Positions 42,544-52,581 are shown, counted from the first letter of the stretch. The stretch is DNA of 57,544 nt from Sulfurovum sp. (GCA_023955225.1 JAGSGJ010000009.1:1-57544); one strand, 5' to 3'. The notes: generated by a model not told the origin, from the sequence alone. Translations and numbers: made by a program.

Positions 42544-44334
42544 TTACTCCATTGTGGCTAGAAGTTGTGCGTCTGCGACTGAGTCATTGACATAAACATT
42601 AATTGACGCAATAATACCATCTTTAGGTGCAGTGATATCAATTTCCATTTTCATCGCTTCAAGGATCATAATCTTATCACCCTCTTTGATACTATCACCT
42701 GGGCTTACCAATATCTTCCATACAGTACCTGGTGTTTGAGAATGAATTTCTACACTTCCTACTCCACTTGGTGCAGGTGCAGGTGTTGCTGCTTCTCCTA
42801 CTGCATTTACTTGAGCTGGTGAAATCTGGATATCACCCTCACCCTCTGCTACTTGTACACTATATTGTTTACCATCTACTACTACTGTATAATTTCCTGC
42901 CATTTCTTCATCTCCGCTACAATTATTTTTACCTTTTCTTACCATGAGAGGGCTTTCACCCTTCAAGAACGCAATACCTTTTTGATCACATGCACCTGCA
43001 ATAAAGATGTTTTCATCTGAAACTTCTAAACCTTCTTCTTCAAGTACTTTTGTCCAGTGTGCAATAGATTTTGTTTCAACTCTATCTGCAAAATCCAAAG
43101 GATTTTCTGTTGTTGGTTCTAAATCTAATTTCTCAGATGCAAGCTTGATGATCTCAGCATCTGCTTTTACTGGTGTTTTACCAAAGTAACCAAGTACCAT
43201 ACGTCCGTATCCTGGTGCTATTTGCTTCCAAGGACCGAACATAACGTTTGCATACGCTTGCTGCCAGTAAAATTGACTCACTGGTGTTACAGATGTACCG
43301 TAACCACCACGTTCTACTACTTCTTTCATCGCAGCGATTACTTCATCAAACTTATCGAGATCACCTGAATCTCTCATCATTTGTGTGTTAGCTGTCAATG
43401 CACCACCAGGCATAGGGGAGAATGGAATAAGAGGTGATACCTGCGTTGCTTCAGGTGGTATCATATAGTCTGAAAGACATTCTTTAAGTCTCTCTTCATA
43501 CTTAAGTATTTTATCAAGCTGCAAATCACCAAGATTATAATCCGTTCCTTTTGTTGCATGAAGCATCGTAAGAATATCTGGTTGACTCGTACCACCACTT
43601 ACCGGTGATGCAGCCAGGTCGATACCATTTGCTCCTGCATCTAGTGCTGCAAGGTAAGAGGCAACAGAAACACCTGCAGTTTCATGTGTGTGAAGTCTTA
43701 GGTGCACAGAGTCACCAAGTAACTTTCTTGCCATCGCGATAGTCTCATATACTTTATGAGGGTTTGCAGTTCCTGATGCATCCTTAAAACAAACGCTGTC
43801 ATAAGATATACCAGAGTCTAAGATATTTCTAAGTGTTTTTTCGTAAAAAGCAACATCATGTGCACCTTTACATCCTGGAGGAAGATCCATCATCGTTACC
43901 ACTACTTCGTGATCTAGACCATGTTTTTTTATCATTTCTGCAGAAAACGCAAGGTTGTTTACATCGTTCAATGCATCAAAGTTACGTACCGTTGTTGTTC
44001 CGTGTTTTTTGAACATTTTTGCAAAGAGGTCTATCATTTCACGGCTACCTGTATCAAGCATTACTGTGTTGATACCACGTGAAAGCACTTGAAGATTAGC
44101 ATCTGGTCCTACAATCTCTCTAAAACCGTCCATCATCTCAAATGCATTTTCCTGTAAGTAAAAGTAGAGTGACTGAAATCTTGCTCCACCACCAAATTCG
44201 AAGTGATTAATTCCTGCTTGTTTCGCTGCTTCTACTGCAGGAAAAAAGTCATCCATAAGTACACGACCACCAAAGACAGACTGAAATCCGTCTCTAAAAG
44301 TTGTGTCCATAACATCAATATATTTTTTAGCCAT
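42544..44334 (-). CDS. oadA: Oxaloacetate decarboxylase/pyruvate carboxylase alpha subunit with biotinyl domain
   Basis: 596 residues. The N-terminal carboxyltransferase barrel (DTTFRDGFQSVFGG, KDASGTANPHK and LHTHETAGVS), a PYC_OADA domain and a C-terminal biotin carrier with EAMKME; the biotinylated Lys is about residue 562. Works with OadB and OadG as a sodium pump, or could act with a separate biotin carboxylase subunit as PycB, as known in Campylobacter. Both oadB and oadG are next to it, favouring the former. Confidence 0.93.
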   Translation of the reverse strand: MAKKYIDVMDTTFRDGFQSVFGGRVLMDDFFPAVEAAKQAGINHFEFGGGARFQSLYFYLQENAFEMMDGFREIVGPDANLQVLSRGINTVMLDTGSREMIDLFAKMFKKHGTTTVRNFDALNDVNNLAFSAEMIKKHGLDHEVVVTMMDLPPGCKGAHDVAFYEKTLRNILDSGISYDSVCFKDASGTANPHKVYETIAMARKLLGDSVHLRLHTHETAGVSVASYLAALDAGANGIDLAASPVSGGTSQPDILTMLHATKGTDYNLGDLQLDKILKYEERLKECLSDYMIPPEATQVSPLIPFSPMPGGALTANTQMMRDSGDLDKFDEVIAAMKEVVERGGYGTSVTPVSQFYWQQAYANVMFGPWKQIAPGYGRMVLGYFGKTPVKADAEIIKLASEKLDLEPTTENPLDFADRVETKSIAHWTKVLEEEGLEVSDENIFIAGACDQKGIAFLKGESPLMVRKGKNNCSGDEEMAGNYTVVVDGKQYSVQVAEGEGDIQISPAQVNAVGEAATPAPAPSGVGSVEIHSQTPGTVWKILVSPGDSIKEGDKIMILEAMKMEIDITAPKDGIIASINVYVNDSVADAQLLATME

Positions 44335-44344
44335 TTAGAATACC

Positions 44345-44575
44345 TTATTTTTTACGAAATTCAGTGACAGCTGCGATTATAGCTGAAACATGATGAGCTT
44401 CCTGAGTAACATTCTTTGAAGTAGAAGCTACTTCAGGTGCCTTCTCAGGGAAGTATTTATTGATAATTTTAGCTTGTAGCTTCATTATTTGAACGAGTAT
44501 AGCTAGGAAGACGAATACAACCATCATCCCTAGCACCATAAATTTTAGACTTTCGCCTATTAAATTAATTTCCAT
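44345..44575 (-). CDS. oadG: Sodium-pumping decarboxylase subunit gamma (OadG)
   Basis: 76 residues from ATG 44575 (AGG 9 bases upstream; an in-frame GTG at 44590 is less likely). One membrane helix (LKFMVLGMMVVFVFLAILVQIM) and a C-terminal cytoplasmic tail, the OadG_gamma pattern; ends HVSAIIAAVTEFRKK. Needed for assembly of the decarboxylase. First gene of oadGAB. Confidence 0.9.
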   Translation of the reverse strand: MEINLIGESLKFMVLGMMVVFVFLAILVQIMKLQAKIINKYFPEKAPEVASTSKNVTQEAHHVSAIIAAVTEFRKK

Positions 44576-44647
44576 AGCAATTAACCTCACTTTATAAGTT
44601 TACAAATTTTAAAATAGTTTTGCTTGTTATTAGGTAAAAAAGGGAAA

Positions 44648-46030
44648 TTATCTTCTCTTTTTTCTACGATTGGTATTTCGGGTAGCTTTTTGTTCCTCTT
44701 GATACCCTTGCATCATCTCATCTACAGTATTTTGATCAAAACCGATTTGAGTCCCTACATTATTCTGCTCTTGTTCAATAACACGTGAAATAAGCTTTTC
44801 CAATAGTACCTCTTTATCCATCTCTCCCATATATGCCAACAACTCTGCTGCATCGTTATGTACGTGGATATCTCTGATCTGTTCAGCTAAGTATTCACGA
44901 CCGGAATCATCAAGCCCTTTACCACCTTGAATGGTTGCTAAACGCATCTCTGCACCTACTTCTTTTTGAATACGTTGGAGTTCTTTAAACTCTTCAGTTG
45001 TCACCAACGTAATCGCCTGACCACTTTTTCCTGCACGCCCTGTACGACCGATACGGTGTACATAACTTTGTGGATCAAAAGGAATGTGATAATTAAAAAC
45101 ATGGGATACATCTTTGACATCAAGACCACGTGCAGCAACATCTGTGGCTACCATGATCTTCGTTTCGCCTCTTCTATAGGCTTTAATGACCACTTCTCTG
45201 TCCCTCTGTTCCAAGTCACCGTGTAAACCACTGGCATTAAACCCCAATGCCTGTAAATGTTCAGTCAATCTGTCCACTTCTCTTTTCATACGACAGAAGA
45301 TGATACATTTATTGGTTTCTTCCGTCTCAAGCAGTTTGACAATGGCTTCATCTCTTTGGTTCTCATGGATCATATAGTAACGTTGATCTATGATGTTATT
45401 AGTCGTCTCTTCATCTCCTACAACAGAGATAAACTCTGGTTGATACAGAATATTACCTGCCAACTCTTTGATCGGTTCAGGCATCGTTGCAGAAAAAAGC
45501 AATGTTTGTCTGTTTTGAGGAATATACTCAAAGATCTCTTTGATCTCTTCCAGAAAACCCATGTCAAGCATTTCATCTGCTTCATCCAGTACAACTATCT
45601 CTGGGTTGAAAACATCGATCTTGCCTTTTTTATAAAGGTCTTTAAGTCTTCCTGGCGTAGCTACGACGATCTGTACTCCTTTGTGGATAAGTGCTATCTG
45701 ACGTCCATAGCCTACACCACCATACACTGTTAACGTTCTAATACCTGCAAAACGTCCTAAATGGTACAATTCATCAGCCACTTGTGTTGCCAACTCTCTT
45801 GTAGGCGTGATAACCAACGCTCTTTCTATCTCACCTTTGGCAAGTTTATCCATCATAGGAAGACCAAACGCTGCTGTCTTTCCTGTACCCGTATGGGCTT
45901 GACCTACCATATCACTGCCATTAGCGATGATAGGGATAGCCATCTCTTGGATAGGACTAGGCTCTTTAAAGCCTGCTATTTTCACACCTTTTGCTATATC
46001 AGCATGAAAATCAAATTCACTAAATTTCAT
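44648..46030 (-). CDS. DEAD-box RNA helicase, DeaD/CshA-like
   Basis: 460 residues. Motifs: AHTGTGKTAAFGLP (about 42-55), TPTRELA, DEAD, SATMPE, VATDVAARGLDV and HRIGRTGRAG. The C-terminal tail of about 75 residues (EQNNVGTQIGFDQNT, then RKKRR) differs from the RhlE copy at 35310. A second RNA helicase for ribosome assembly or RNA decay. Confidence 0.92.
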   Translation of the reverse strand: MKFSEFDFHADIAKGVKIAGFKEPSPIQEMAIPIIANGSDMVGQAHTGTGKTAAFGLPMMDKLAKGEIERALVITPTRELATQVADELYHLGRFAGIRTLTVYGGVGYGRQIALIHKGVQIVVATPGRLKDLYKKGKIDVFNPEIVVLDEADEMLDMGFLEEIKEIFEYIPQNRQTLLFSATMPEPIKELAGNILYQPEFISVVGDEETTNNIIDQRYYMIHENQRDEAIVKLLETEETNKCIIFCRMKREVDRLTEHLQALGFNASGLHGDLEQRDREVVIKAYRRGETKIMVATDVAARGLDVKDVSHVFNYHIPFDPQSYVHRIGRTGRAGKSGQAITLVTTEEFKELQRIQKEVGAEMRLATIQGGKGLDDSGREYLAEQIRDIHVHNDAAELLAYMGEMDKEVLLEKLISRVIEQEQNNVGTQIGFDQNTVDEMMQGYQEEQKATRNTNRRKKRR

Positions 46031-46135
46031 TATAAACCTTTAAAATACGAGGTATCCTCGTTCATGTCCAAAAAATCTTTTTGAACTTAATAGAAACTCC
46101 CGTAAGAGGTTCTATAAATTCAGTTTTCATATGTA

Positions 46136-46181
46136 GGGGTCAACCCCCGTGCTGAGCTAGGACAGACACAGGGGTCTGTCC
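46136..46181 (-). terminator. Paired GC-rich hairpins between uppP and the DEAD-box gene
   Basis: Hairpin GGGGT-CA-ACCCC (46136-46147) and hairpin GGACAGAC-ACAGGG-GTCTGTCC (46160-46181) in the 158-base gap. The GGGGTCTGTCCC and GGGGTCAACCCC pair resembles REP-type palindromes mobilised by Y1 transposases, but no transposase is in this window. Either a terminator of uppP on the minus strand or a REP-like unit. Confidence 0.5.
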
Positions 46182-46188
46182 CTATACA

Positions 46189-46953
46189 TTATATCATCGT
46201 CAGTAAGATCACTCCAAAAAGTATTCTGTAAATACCAAACGCCACAAATGTAAAACGTTGAATAAATGCAAGAAAAAGTTTAATCGTCAGATAAGCAACG
46301 ATAAATGCAGCAATGAAACCAGCAACAAAAGCAGCCCAGTTAGCATCTGCGAAATCTTGATAGTGTTTAAGTAAGTCGTAACCTGTTACTGCTGCCATCA
46401 CAGGTATGGCAAGTAAAAAAGAAAACTCCATAGATGTTTTTCTATCCAATCCTACAAGTAAACCGCCGATGATGGTAGCCCCTGCTCTGCTTGTACCTGG
46501 GATAAGTGAAAATATCTGTGCTACACCTACCCATAGAGACTGTTTGTAACTTACCTCTTCTACTTCTGAAACATGCCACTCTTTTTCTTTATAAAAATAC
46601 TCAACTACAAGAAAAACTATTCCGCCCATGATAAACATCCATGCTACAACTTCAACAGTAAAAAGTGTTTTGACCTTATCTTTGAAGATGAATCCTACTA
46701 TGGCCAACGGTAGGAAAGCAACAAAAAGTTTTTGCCATAGGTCTATTTTTTTGAAAGTAATTTTTTCTTTGTAGATAAGCATCACTGCCATAATCGCAGC
46801 AAATTGGATGATAACTTCATACGCTTTTGTCAATGCATCTTGAGAAACGCCCAAGAATTCACTAGCAACAATCATATGCCCTGTAGATGAAATGGGTAAA
46901 AACTCTGTAAAACCTTCGATAATACCTATGATTATTGCTTGAAAAATATCCAA
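46189..46953 (-). CDS. uppP: Undecaprenyl-diphosphatase UppP
   Basis: 254 residues with about eight membrane helices. Signatures: GIIEGFTEFLPISSTGHMIV (about 10-29) and LIPGTSRAGATIIGGLLVGLDRK (PGxSRSGxT site). Recycles undecaprenyl pyrophosphate for peptidoglycan and lipopolysaccharide synthesis and gives bacitracin resistance. ATG 9 bases after the ABC exporter gene. Confidence 0.95.
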   Translation of the reverse strand: MDIFQAIIIGIIEGFTEFLPISSTGHMIVASEFLGVSQDALTKAYEVIIQFAAIMAVMLIYKEKITFKKIDLWQKLFVAFLPLAIVGFIFKDKVKTLFTVEVVAWMFIMGGIVFLVVEYFYKEKEWHVSEVEEVSYKQSLWVGVAQIFSLIPGTSRAGATIIGGLLVGLDRKTSMEFSFLLAIPVMAAVTGYDLLKHYQDFADANWAAFVAGFIAAFIVAYLTIKLFLAFIQRFTFVAFGIYRILFGVILLTMI

Positions 46954-46962
46954 TGTGTACCT

Positions 46963-48729
46963 TTAAACCATGCTAGAAAAATAACTCTCGTCTTTTGCTA
47001 ATAGTGCCTTTGGTGTACCACTATCAACAACCTTACCATCTTCCAACACATAAATGAACTCTGCACTTTTTATGGTACTGAGTCTATGTGCGATGGTAAT
47101 CACCGTCTTTTCGGACAAGAAGTCATGCAATGCATCAAACAGTCTTACTTCTGTATGCACATCTAAAGCCGAGGTTGATTCATCAAAGATCACCACTTTG
47201 GGATCAGATAAGATCATCCTTGCTATTGCCACTCTTTGTCGTTGCCCTCCACTGAGCTTGATACCATCTTTTCCAACAAGCGTATCAAGTCCCAAATCTA
47301 AACGTTCTATGACATCTGTAAGCTGCGCGATCTCGAGTGCTTTTTGCACTCTATCTGCACTATACTCTTTGCCTAGCGTTAGATTGAACAACATTGTATC
47401 ATTAAAGAGTTTAGGATGTTGCAAGATAAGATGAATATTTTCTCTGATAGTTGAAAGTTTTAGTGCCTTGTTAGACACTCCTCCATACAAAACTTCTCCC
47501 TCATCCAATGGGTAAAAACCTACAAGTATGTTAGAGAGTGTCGTCTTTCCAGAACCACTGGCACCGACAATAGCGATCTTTGCACCTTTGCTGATATGCA
47601 TGTTAATATGAGTTAATATACTTTTCTTTTTCTGGTAGGAGAATGAAAGATCCTTTATTTCTATATCAACGGCATGTTGGGAATCAAAAGGATTGTTAGG
47701 CTCTTCTCTCTGTGGTTCCTGTTCCATCTCATAAATACTGTTAATACGCGTACAGGCCGCTTTGGCAGTAGAGAGTGCGTATTGAAAGTTAATGATATCT
47801 TGTGTAGGTGTTACCATCACCCACAGGTAAGAAAAAATAGCAAGCATCAAACCCACAGAAAGATCAGAGTATGCTACAGCTAAAATACTCACTGCTCTAA
47901 AGACTTCATACCCGCTCAGAAACACTAAGTATGAGTACTTCATCGCTACTTCGCTTTTGTAGCCGTATGCGATGGCGTGCTCTTTTAATTCTCTGGCTTT
48001 GTCTTCACTCTTAGAAAAAAAGTACTCTTCTTTATTTGACGCACGAATCTGATGAAAGAGTTCTAAGGTTTCATTCAATGCAGACTGAAAGACTTCCACT
48101 GCTTTGTTCTCATCTTTTTTAAGTTTACCTATATTGCGTGCAAGTTTGGCAGTGAAAAAAACAACGATGGGGTTGGTCACCAAGATGAACACGGCAAGCT
48201 GCCAATGGATCCAAAACAGTACCACAGCGGAAAAAATCAACACAAAAGAAGCGATGATCAATTTAGAGATGGTACTGCTTACAAATCCGTCTATGGTTTC
48301 CACATCCGTGACCAGTTTAGAAGTCACTGCTCCCACGCGCATCGTCTCGTACTCTTTGAGTGAAACATGTTTTAAATGTTTGAGTAAAGACTCTCTCATT
48401 TTATAAGTGATATTTTTTGATATGATCGTAAATATTTTACTTTGCATGATGCTTAGAAGTGCACTAGCGACGCGAAGAAAGATGATAAAAACTAAGATAA
48501 AGAGTACATACCCTTTTGTGTCAGAGGTAAAGATATTTTCAGAGATCCAAGCAATGAATCCATGATCCTGTCCCAATAAAAGTTCATCTACAAGTATAGG
48601 AATAAAAAGCGGAATAGCAACAATAAGCAGTGTAGAAAGTAATGCAAGTACATTTCCTAAGAGAACAGCTTTTTTGTAACTGAACAGTTGTCGTACAATG
48701 CCTTTTATACTACAACTATTGGTATGCAT
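46963..48729 (-). CDS. ABC transporter, fused membrane and ATPase domains
   Basis: 588 residues. A six-helix exporter membrane domain (about 25-330) and an ATPase domain with Walker A GASGSGKTTLS (about 394-404), LSGGQRQRVAIARM and DESTSALD. MsbA-like half transporter that works as a homodimer. Lipid, peptide or drug substrate cannot be told from sequence; a lipid-linked role would suit its neighbour uppP. ATG overlaps the serB stop by one base (TAATG). Confidence 0.92.
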   Translation of the reverse strand: MHTNSCSIKGIVRQLFSYKKAVLLGNVLALLSTLLIVAIPLFIPILVDELLLGQDHGFIAWISENIFTSDTKGYVLFILVFIIFLRVASALLSIMQSKIFTIISKNITYKMRESLLKHLKHVSLKEYETMRVGAVTSKLVTDVETIDGFVSSTISKLIIASFVLIFSAVVLFWIHWQLAVFILVTNPIVVFFTAKLARNIGKLKKDENKAVEVFQSALNETLELFHQIRASNKEEYFFSKSEDKARELKEHAIAYGYKSEVAMKYSYLVFLSGYEVFRAVSILAVAYSDLSVGLMLAIFSYLWVMVTPTQDIINFQYALSTAKAACTRINSIYEMEQEPQREEPNNPFDSQHAVDIEIKDLSFSYQKKKSILTHINMHISKGAKIAIVGASGSGKTTLSNILVGFYPLDEGEVLYGGVSNKALKLSTIRENIHLILQHPKLFNDTMLFNLTLGKEYSADRVQKALEIAQLTDVIERLDLGLDTLVGKDGIKLSGGQRQRVAIARMILSDPKVVIFDESTSALDVHTEVRLFDALHDFLSEKTVITIAHRLSTIKSAEFIYVLEDGKVVDSGTPKALLAKDESYFSSMV

Positions 48730-49361
48730 TAAAGTGAATCTACTATTTTAAGTATCTGTGTTAAGTCTTTTTCATCTACACAATGTGTCGCAGCTTCTTT
48801 AAGAATAGGTTTTGCACAAAAAGCTACACGTGTATCTGCATGAGCGAACATACTGAGGTCATTGGCTCCGTCACCAACGACAAGCGTATCTTCTCTGTTT
48901 ACACCCAGAAGGTTTTGCATACGTGTAATCATGTCACCTTTAGCGTCAGAATGCATCATCTCTCCACCGACCTGTCCGGTAAGTATGCCTCTTTCAGTAT
49001 GTAAGAAGTTTGAGAAGTCTGCATCAATGCCTAGTTTCTCACAAGCAGGCTTTGTAGCATTTCTAAACCCACCAGAAAAACAAATGACCGTATAGCCACG
49101 CTCTTTAAGACCAGACACCACTTCAAACGCACCAGGCATCATAGGAAGTTCTGAACAGATACCATTCACTCTTTCTTCTTCCAAACCTTCTATGAGCGCT
49201 ACTCTGGCTATAAGAGACTTAAAAAAGTCTAACTCCCCCGCCATTGCTCTTTCAGTAATCTCTGCCACAGACTTTTCAAGTCCAAGTGGTTCAGCCAAAA
49301 AGTCGATGGTCTCGCCATCCATCAGTGTTGAATCAAAGTCAAATACGGCTAGTTTAGTCAT
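48729..49361 (-). CDS. serB: Phosphoserine phosphatase SerB
   Basis: 210 residues. HAD-superfamily motifs DFDSTLMDGET (7-17), CFSGGFR and GDGANDLSMF. Last step of serine synthesis. Compact form without the N-terminal ACT domains of E. coli SerB. Starts the serB-ABC-uppP-helicase row. Confidence 0.93.
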   Translation of the reverse strand: MTKLAVFDFDSTLMDGETIDFLAEPLGLEKSVAEITERAMAGELDFFKSLIARVALIEGLEEERVNGICSELPMMPGAFEVVSGLKERGYTVICFSGGFRNATKPACEKLGIDADFSNFLHTERGILTGQVGGEMMHSDAKGDMITRMQNLLGVNREDTLVVGDGANDLSMFAHADTRVAFCAKPILKEAATHCVDEKDLTQILKIVDSL

Positions 49362-49473
49362 TATAATTCCTAATTAATATTTGTTAATATGTTATGCATT
49401 GGATATTCTGTAATAACCCTCTATGCATTATTTAGGTAGAATTATAACTAATTAAACTATAAAGAGTATATTC

Positions 49474-50391
49474 ATGTTTGAAAAATTTTGCGACGTCCTT
49501 TGCCTTGAAAAAAGATTTATTACTGTTGAGATCAATCCACCACATGGTGCATCCATAGATAGGATCATAGCAGATATCAAAAAGCACAACCTACAAGACA
49601 AAGTCACAGGCTTTTCATGTACGGATAACCCTTTAGCAAAACTCAAGATGTCAGGGGTACTCTCTGCTATCAAAATACAACAGACATTTAACAAACCCGT
49701 CATCGCTACGATGAGTATGAGAGATAAAAACAAACTTTCACTGCAATCTACCCTGCTTGGGGCAAATGACTTTGATCTGCGTTGTATCTTGGCGCTTACG
49801 GGTGACCCTGCAAAATTCTCAGACCAACCAGATGTTAAGGGTGTACTCGAACGTGACTCTACCCTGCTTCTGAGTATCATACACCACTTAAACAAAGGAG
49901 TTGACTACTCCAACAAAGCACTTAAACCTGCGCCAAAACCCATCTACCCTTTTGCCGTCAGCAATGCAACTGCAAAAGATATGAGCAGTCTAAAAAAACG
50001 TATGCTTAAGAAGTTAAACTATGGAGCAAGAGCCATCATCACTCAACCTGTGTATGACCTTGAAAATGCCAAAGAACTCTTAGCACTTTTTGAAGAAGCC
50101 AAAGAGATGAGCATAAGAGACACCGCCAAAGAAGCCAACTTAGTATTGGGTCAATTCCCCATAGTAAGAGCAAGAACTGCAAACTTCATCAACGACAAAG
50201 TACCAGGTATCTCCGTTCCAAAAGAAATCATAGATGAGATGAACCTAGCCGCAATGGATGGCGAAGAGATGGAACAAAAAGTTGGCTTCGCAACTTCTAA
50301 ACGTATCTTTGATGAGATGATGGATCTACATGGGAAAGTGCATTTGATGACGCACAATCGTTTTGATCTTTGTAGTGAGTTAATTGGATAA
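49474..50391 (+). CDS. metF: Methylenetetrahydrofolate reductase-family protein
   Basis: 305 residues with an MTHFR/FAD TIM-barrel: VEINPPHG (19-26), GFSCTDNPLA, LALTGDPAKFSDQPDV and ARAIITQPVYDLENA. Reduces 5,10-methylene-THF to 5-methyl-THF for methionine synthesis. The segment YPFAVSNATAKDMSSLKKRM replaces the canonical one, so assignment to metF against a wider family member is a judgement. Confidence 0.85.
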   Translation: MFEKFCDVLCLEKRFITVEINPPHGASIDRIIADIKKHNLQDKVTGFSCTDNPLAKLKMSGVLSAIKIQQTFNKPVIATMSMRDKNKLSLQSTLLGANDFDLRCILALTGDPAKFSDQPDVKGVLERDSTLLLSIIHHLNKGVDYSNKALKPAPKPIYPFAVSNATAKDMSSLKKRMLKKLNYGARAIITQPVYDLENAKELLALFEEAKEMSIRDTAKEANLVLGQFPIVRARTANFINDKVPGISVPKEIIDEMNLAAMDGEEMEQKVGFATSKRIFDEMMDLHGKVHLMTHNRFDLCSELIG

Positions 50392-50447
50392 ATATTCTTC
50401 ATCCCCATGCTTGATACGAGGATACACATCTTTGGTATTCTTCGTAA

Positions 50448-51128
50448 TTAAATCTCTACCCCATCAAAGATCAATGGATAAAGTAAACCATAAAGTGTGA
50501 CAAACAACAATGGCACTGCCCAAATGAGTCCGATGCCTAGTACTAATGCACCCAGTGTCATGATAAGGCTTAGTAATAAGAAAAGACCAAAGAGTTTGAA
50601 CCAGTGTTTTGTTACCGATTTTCTTGAAAGTTCCATCGCTTCCCAAACATCCATACCTTTATCTACTATGAGAGGTAAAGTAAATATATACGCAATACTC
50701 AAATAGATACCTGGAAGGATAAGAAGCATAAAACCTATGACCGTCATAATATACATAAAAATACCTGCTAACGATAACTTACCTGCAAGATGATAATAAT
50801 TGAATATTGAATTAAGTTCTATAGCCTCTCCACGAGAATAATTTATAGCAAGCATCATTATTCCGCTCACAAGAGGGAGAAGGACAGGATAACTTATTAT
50901 CACGACAATAAGTTGGTTAACATAGTTTGGCTCTGCAGGTGGAGGTGGGGAAAGAAAGAAAATACCCAATATCATTTGTAAGATAATGGCAACAACAACA
51001 TACACAACAAAAGCGGCTAGAAATATTCCCTTAACTCCTTCTATACGACGGAAGCCTACTTTTATCATTTCAATGATGTCAAAATCATACTCTGGTATCT
51101 TGTGTGTCTCTACATTTTCATTTTGCAT
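50448..51128 (-). CDS. DUF975/YciC-like integral membrane protein
   Basis: 226 residues with five or six hydrophobic helices (FVVYVVVAIILQMILGIFFL, IVVIISYPVLLPLVSGIMML, FMYIMTVIGFMLLILPG and more) and ELSRKSVTKHWFKLFGLF, the pattern of DUF975/GDPD-membrane-domain proteins. A cytoplasmic N-terminus of about 30 residues. Role unknown. Confidence 0.75.
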   Translation of the reverse strand: MQNENVETHKIPEYDFDIIEMIKVGFRRIEGVKGIFLAAFVVYVVVAIILQMILGIFFLSPPPPAEPNYVNQLIVVIISYPVLLPLVSGIMMLAINYSRGEAIELNSIFNYYHLAGKLSLAGIFMYIMTVIGFMLLILPGIYLSIAYIFTLPLIVDKGMDVWEAMELSRKSVTKHWFKLFGLFLLLSLIMTLGALVLGIGLIWAVPLLFVTLYGLLYPLIFDGVEI

Positions 51129-51224
51129 ATATACCCTTTTTGCATAGATAAATAATTATAACCTAAATAAATTTATTATTAAACATCTTCTGCTATACTC
51201 ACAAAAATTAAATTAGGAGATAAT

Positions 51225-51518
51225 ATGTCTGAATTACAAAAATTTCGTTTAATCAATAAAATAGAAGGTATCTCATTTATCATTTTACTTTTCATTGCTA
51301 TGCCGATGAAATATAGTTTTGGTTACCCTATGGCCACTAAAGTAGTAGGTATGCTGCACGGCCTACTTGTATTTGCTTTCATCTACCAGATCATTGAAGC
51401 GAAAAAAGAAGATGGCTTTATTTTGAAAGAGACTGCACTTTACTCTATCTTGTCACTTATCCCGTTTGGTTCTTTCTATACAGATAAACTGCTTGCTAAA
51501 AAGATGACTATAGCATAA
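51225..51518 (+). CDS. DUF3817 small membrane protein
   Basis: 97 residues with three hydrophobic segments (ISFIILLFIAMPMKYSFGYP, VVGMLHGLLVFAFIYQIIEA, ALYSILSLIPFGSFY), the DUF3817 pattern. AGGAG sits before the ATG. Its 3' end overlaps the 3' end of the convergent yqaA by 43 bases. Function unknown. Confidence 0.85.
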   Translation: MSELQKFRLINKIEGISFIILLFIAMPMKYSFGYPMATKVVGMLHGLLVFAFIYQIIEAKKEDGFILKETALYSILSLIPFGSFYTDKLLAKKMTIA

Positions 51519-51898
51519 CGTGTCCCTTTAGCTACCGTAACAATAAGTATAAACCACTTAAAGTTGTAGCGTAACACTCCAGCGATAAAAGTCAATGGGT
51601 CTCCGATAATAGGAACCCATGACAGCAGGAGAGTCAATCCCCCATATGTATCAAAAAAACCTCTTGCTTTTTCCATCTTCTTAGCTGATAGATGCCCTTT
51701 TTCTTCAAGATAGGTTTCACCTTTTAAACCCAGCCAATAGTTCACCATGGATCCCAGGGTATTCCCCACTGTTGCAAAGATCCATAATAATATTAGTGAG
51801 TAGTTTTGAGAAATATCATAAAGAAGTAAGGCTTCACTTCCCAATGGGATCAGTGTAGCAGAGAGAAAGGCCACCGTAAAGAGTGTAAGATAAACCAT
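51476..51898 (-). CDS. YqaA/DedA-like membrane protein
   Basis: 140 residues with four hydrophobic segments and the SNARE-associated/DedA motif WVPIIGDPLTFIAGVLR plus FATVGNTLGSMVNYWLGL. DedA-family proteins take part in phospholipid or undecaprenyl-phosphate flipping. Its ATG overlaps the lpxH stop by one base (TAATG). Confidence 0.88.
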   Translation of the reverse strand: MVYLTLFTVAFLSATLIPLGSEALLLYDISQNYSLILLWIFATVGNTLGSMVNYWLGLKGETYLEEKGHLSAKKMEKARGFFDTYGGLTLLLSWVPIIGDPLTFIAGVLRYNFKWFILIVTVAKGTRYAIVIFLASSLSV

Positions 51899-52581
51899 TA
51901 AAGTGTCTTAAAGACCATTTCACCCTCTTCAATGACACCTACCATTCCTTGGCATGCCAATGAGGGCAAAGAGATGTATTTACCTACTGTCTTACACTGA
52001 TGAAAATGACCTTCTATAACCAGATCAGCGTCTGTATAATTTTCCAATATCTCTTCAACTCTTTTTTCAAAACCATGAAACGTAAAACAGATATGTTTTT
52101 TTGACAACTTTTTCATACGATGATCAATGATGGCCTTTTCAAAAGGTTTGAGGAACGTAAGTGTCGTCTTGTTTCGCAACACTTTACAATAGAGATCATA
52201 AGCAAATCCTGTAGCATATTTGTCACCATGAGAGATCGCAACTTTTTTTTCTCCCAGTTTAAACATTATAGGCTGTTCTTCTCTACTGTATACATGCATA
52301 TCAGGGAAAATATCTTTGAGACAGAAATCATGGTTTCCTTCAAAATAATACATTTCAAGTTTTTGAGAAAGTGTTTGCAGTAGTGCTATGGCTTCTTTTG
52401 AAAAAGTCTGTATGTAGTCGTTGTATCCAAAGAGCAGATCAAAGTTGTCACCCATCAAAAAAATCTGAGAGGTTTGCAGCTCTCCACTCTCAAGATTTTT
52501 CAGTAACTCTAAAAAAGCATCTCCATGATGAGGATAATGTGAGTCAGCGATAAAAAGTGCTTTCTCTTTTATAATAGTCAT
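51898..52581 (-). CDS. lpxH: UDP-2,3-diacylglucosamine diphosphatase LpxH-type metallophosphatase
   Basis: 227 residues. Metallophosphatase motifs: ADSHYPHH (12-19), GDNFDLLFGY, EGNHDF, SHGDKYATG and GHFHQCK. Hydrolyses UDP-2,3-diacylglucosamine to lipid X in lipid A synthesis. Assignment rests on these motifs and length; a generic calcineurin-like phosphatase is the alternative. Confidence 0.85.
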   Translation of the reverse strand: MTIIKEKALFIADSHYPHHGDAFLELLKNLESGELQTSQIFLMGDNFDLLFGYNDYIQTFSKEAIALLQTLSQKLEMYYFEGNHDFCLKDIFPDMHVYSREEQPIMFKLGEKKVAISHGDKYATGFAYDLYCKVLRNKTTLTFLKPFEKAIIDHRMKKLSKKHICFTFHGFEKRVEEILENYTDADLVIEGHFHQCKTVGKYISLPSLACQGMVGVIEEGEMVFKTL

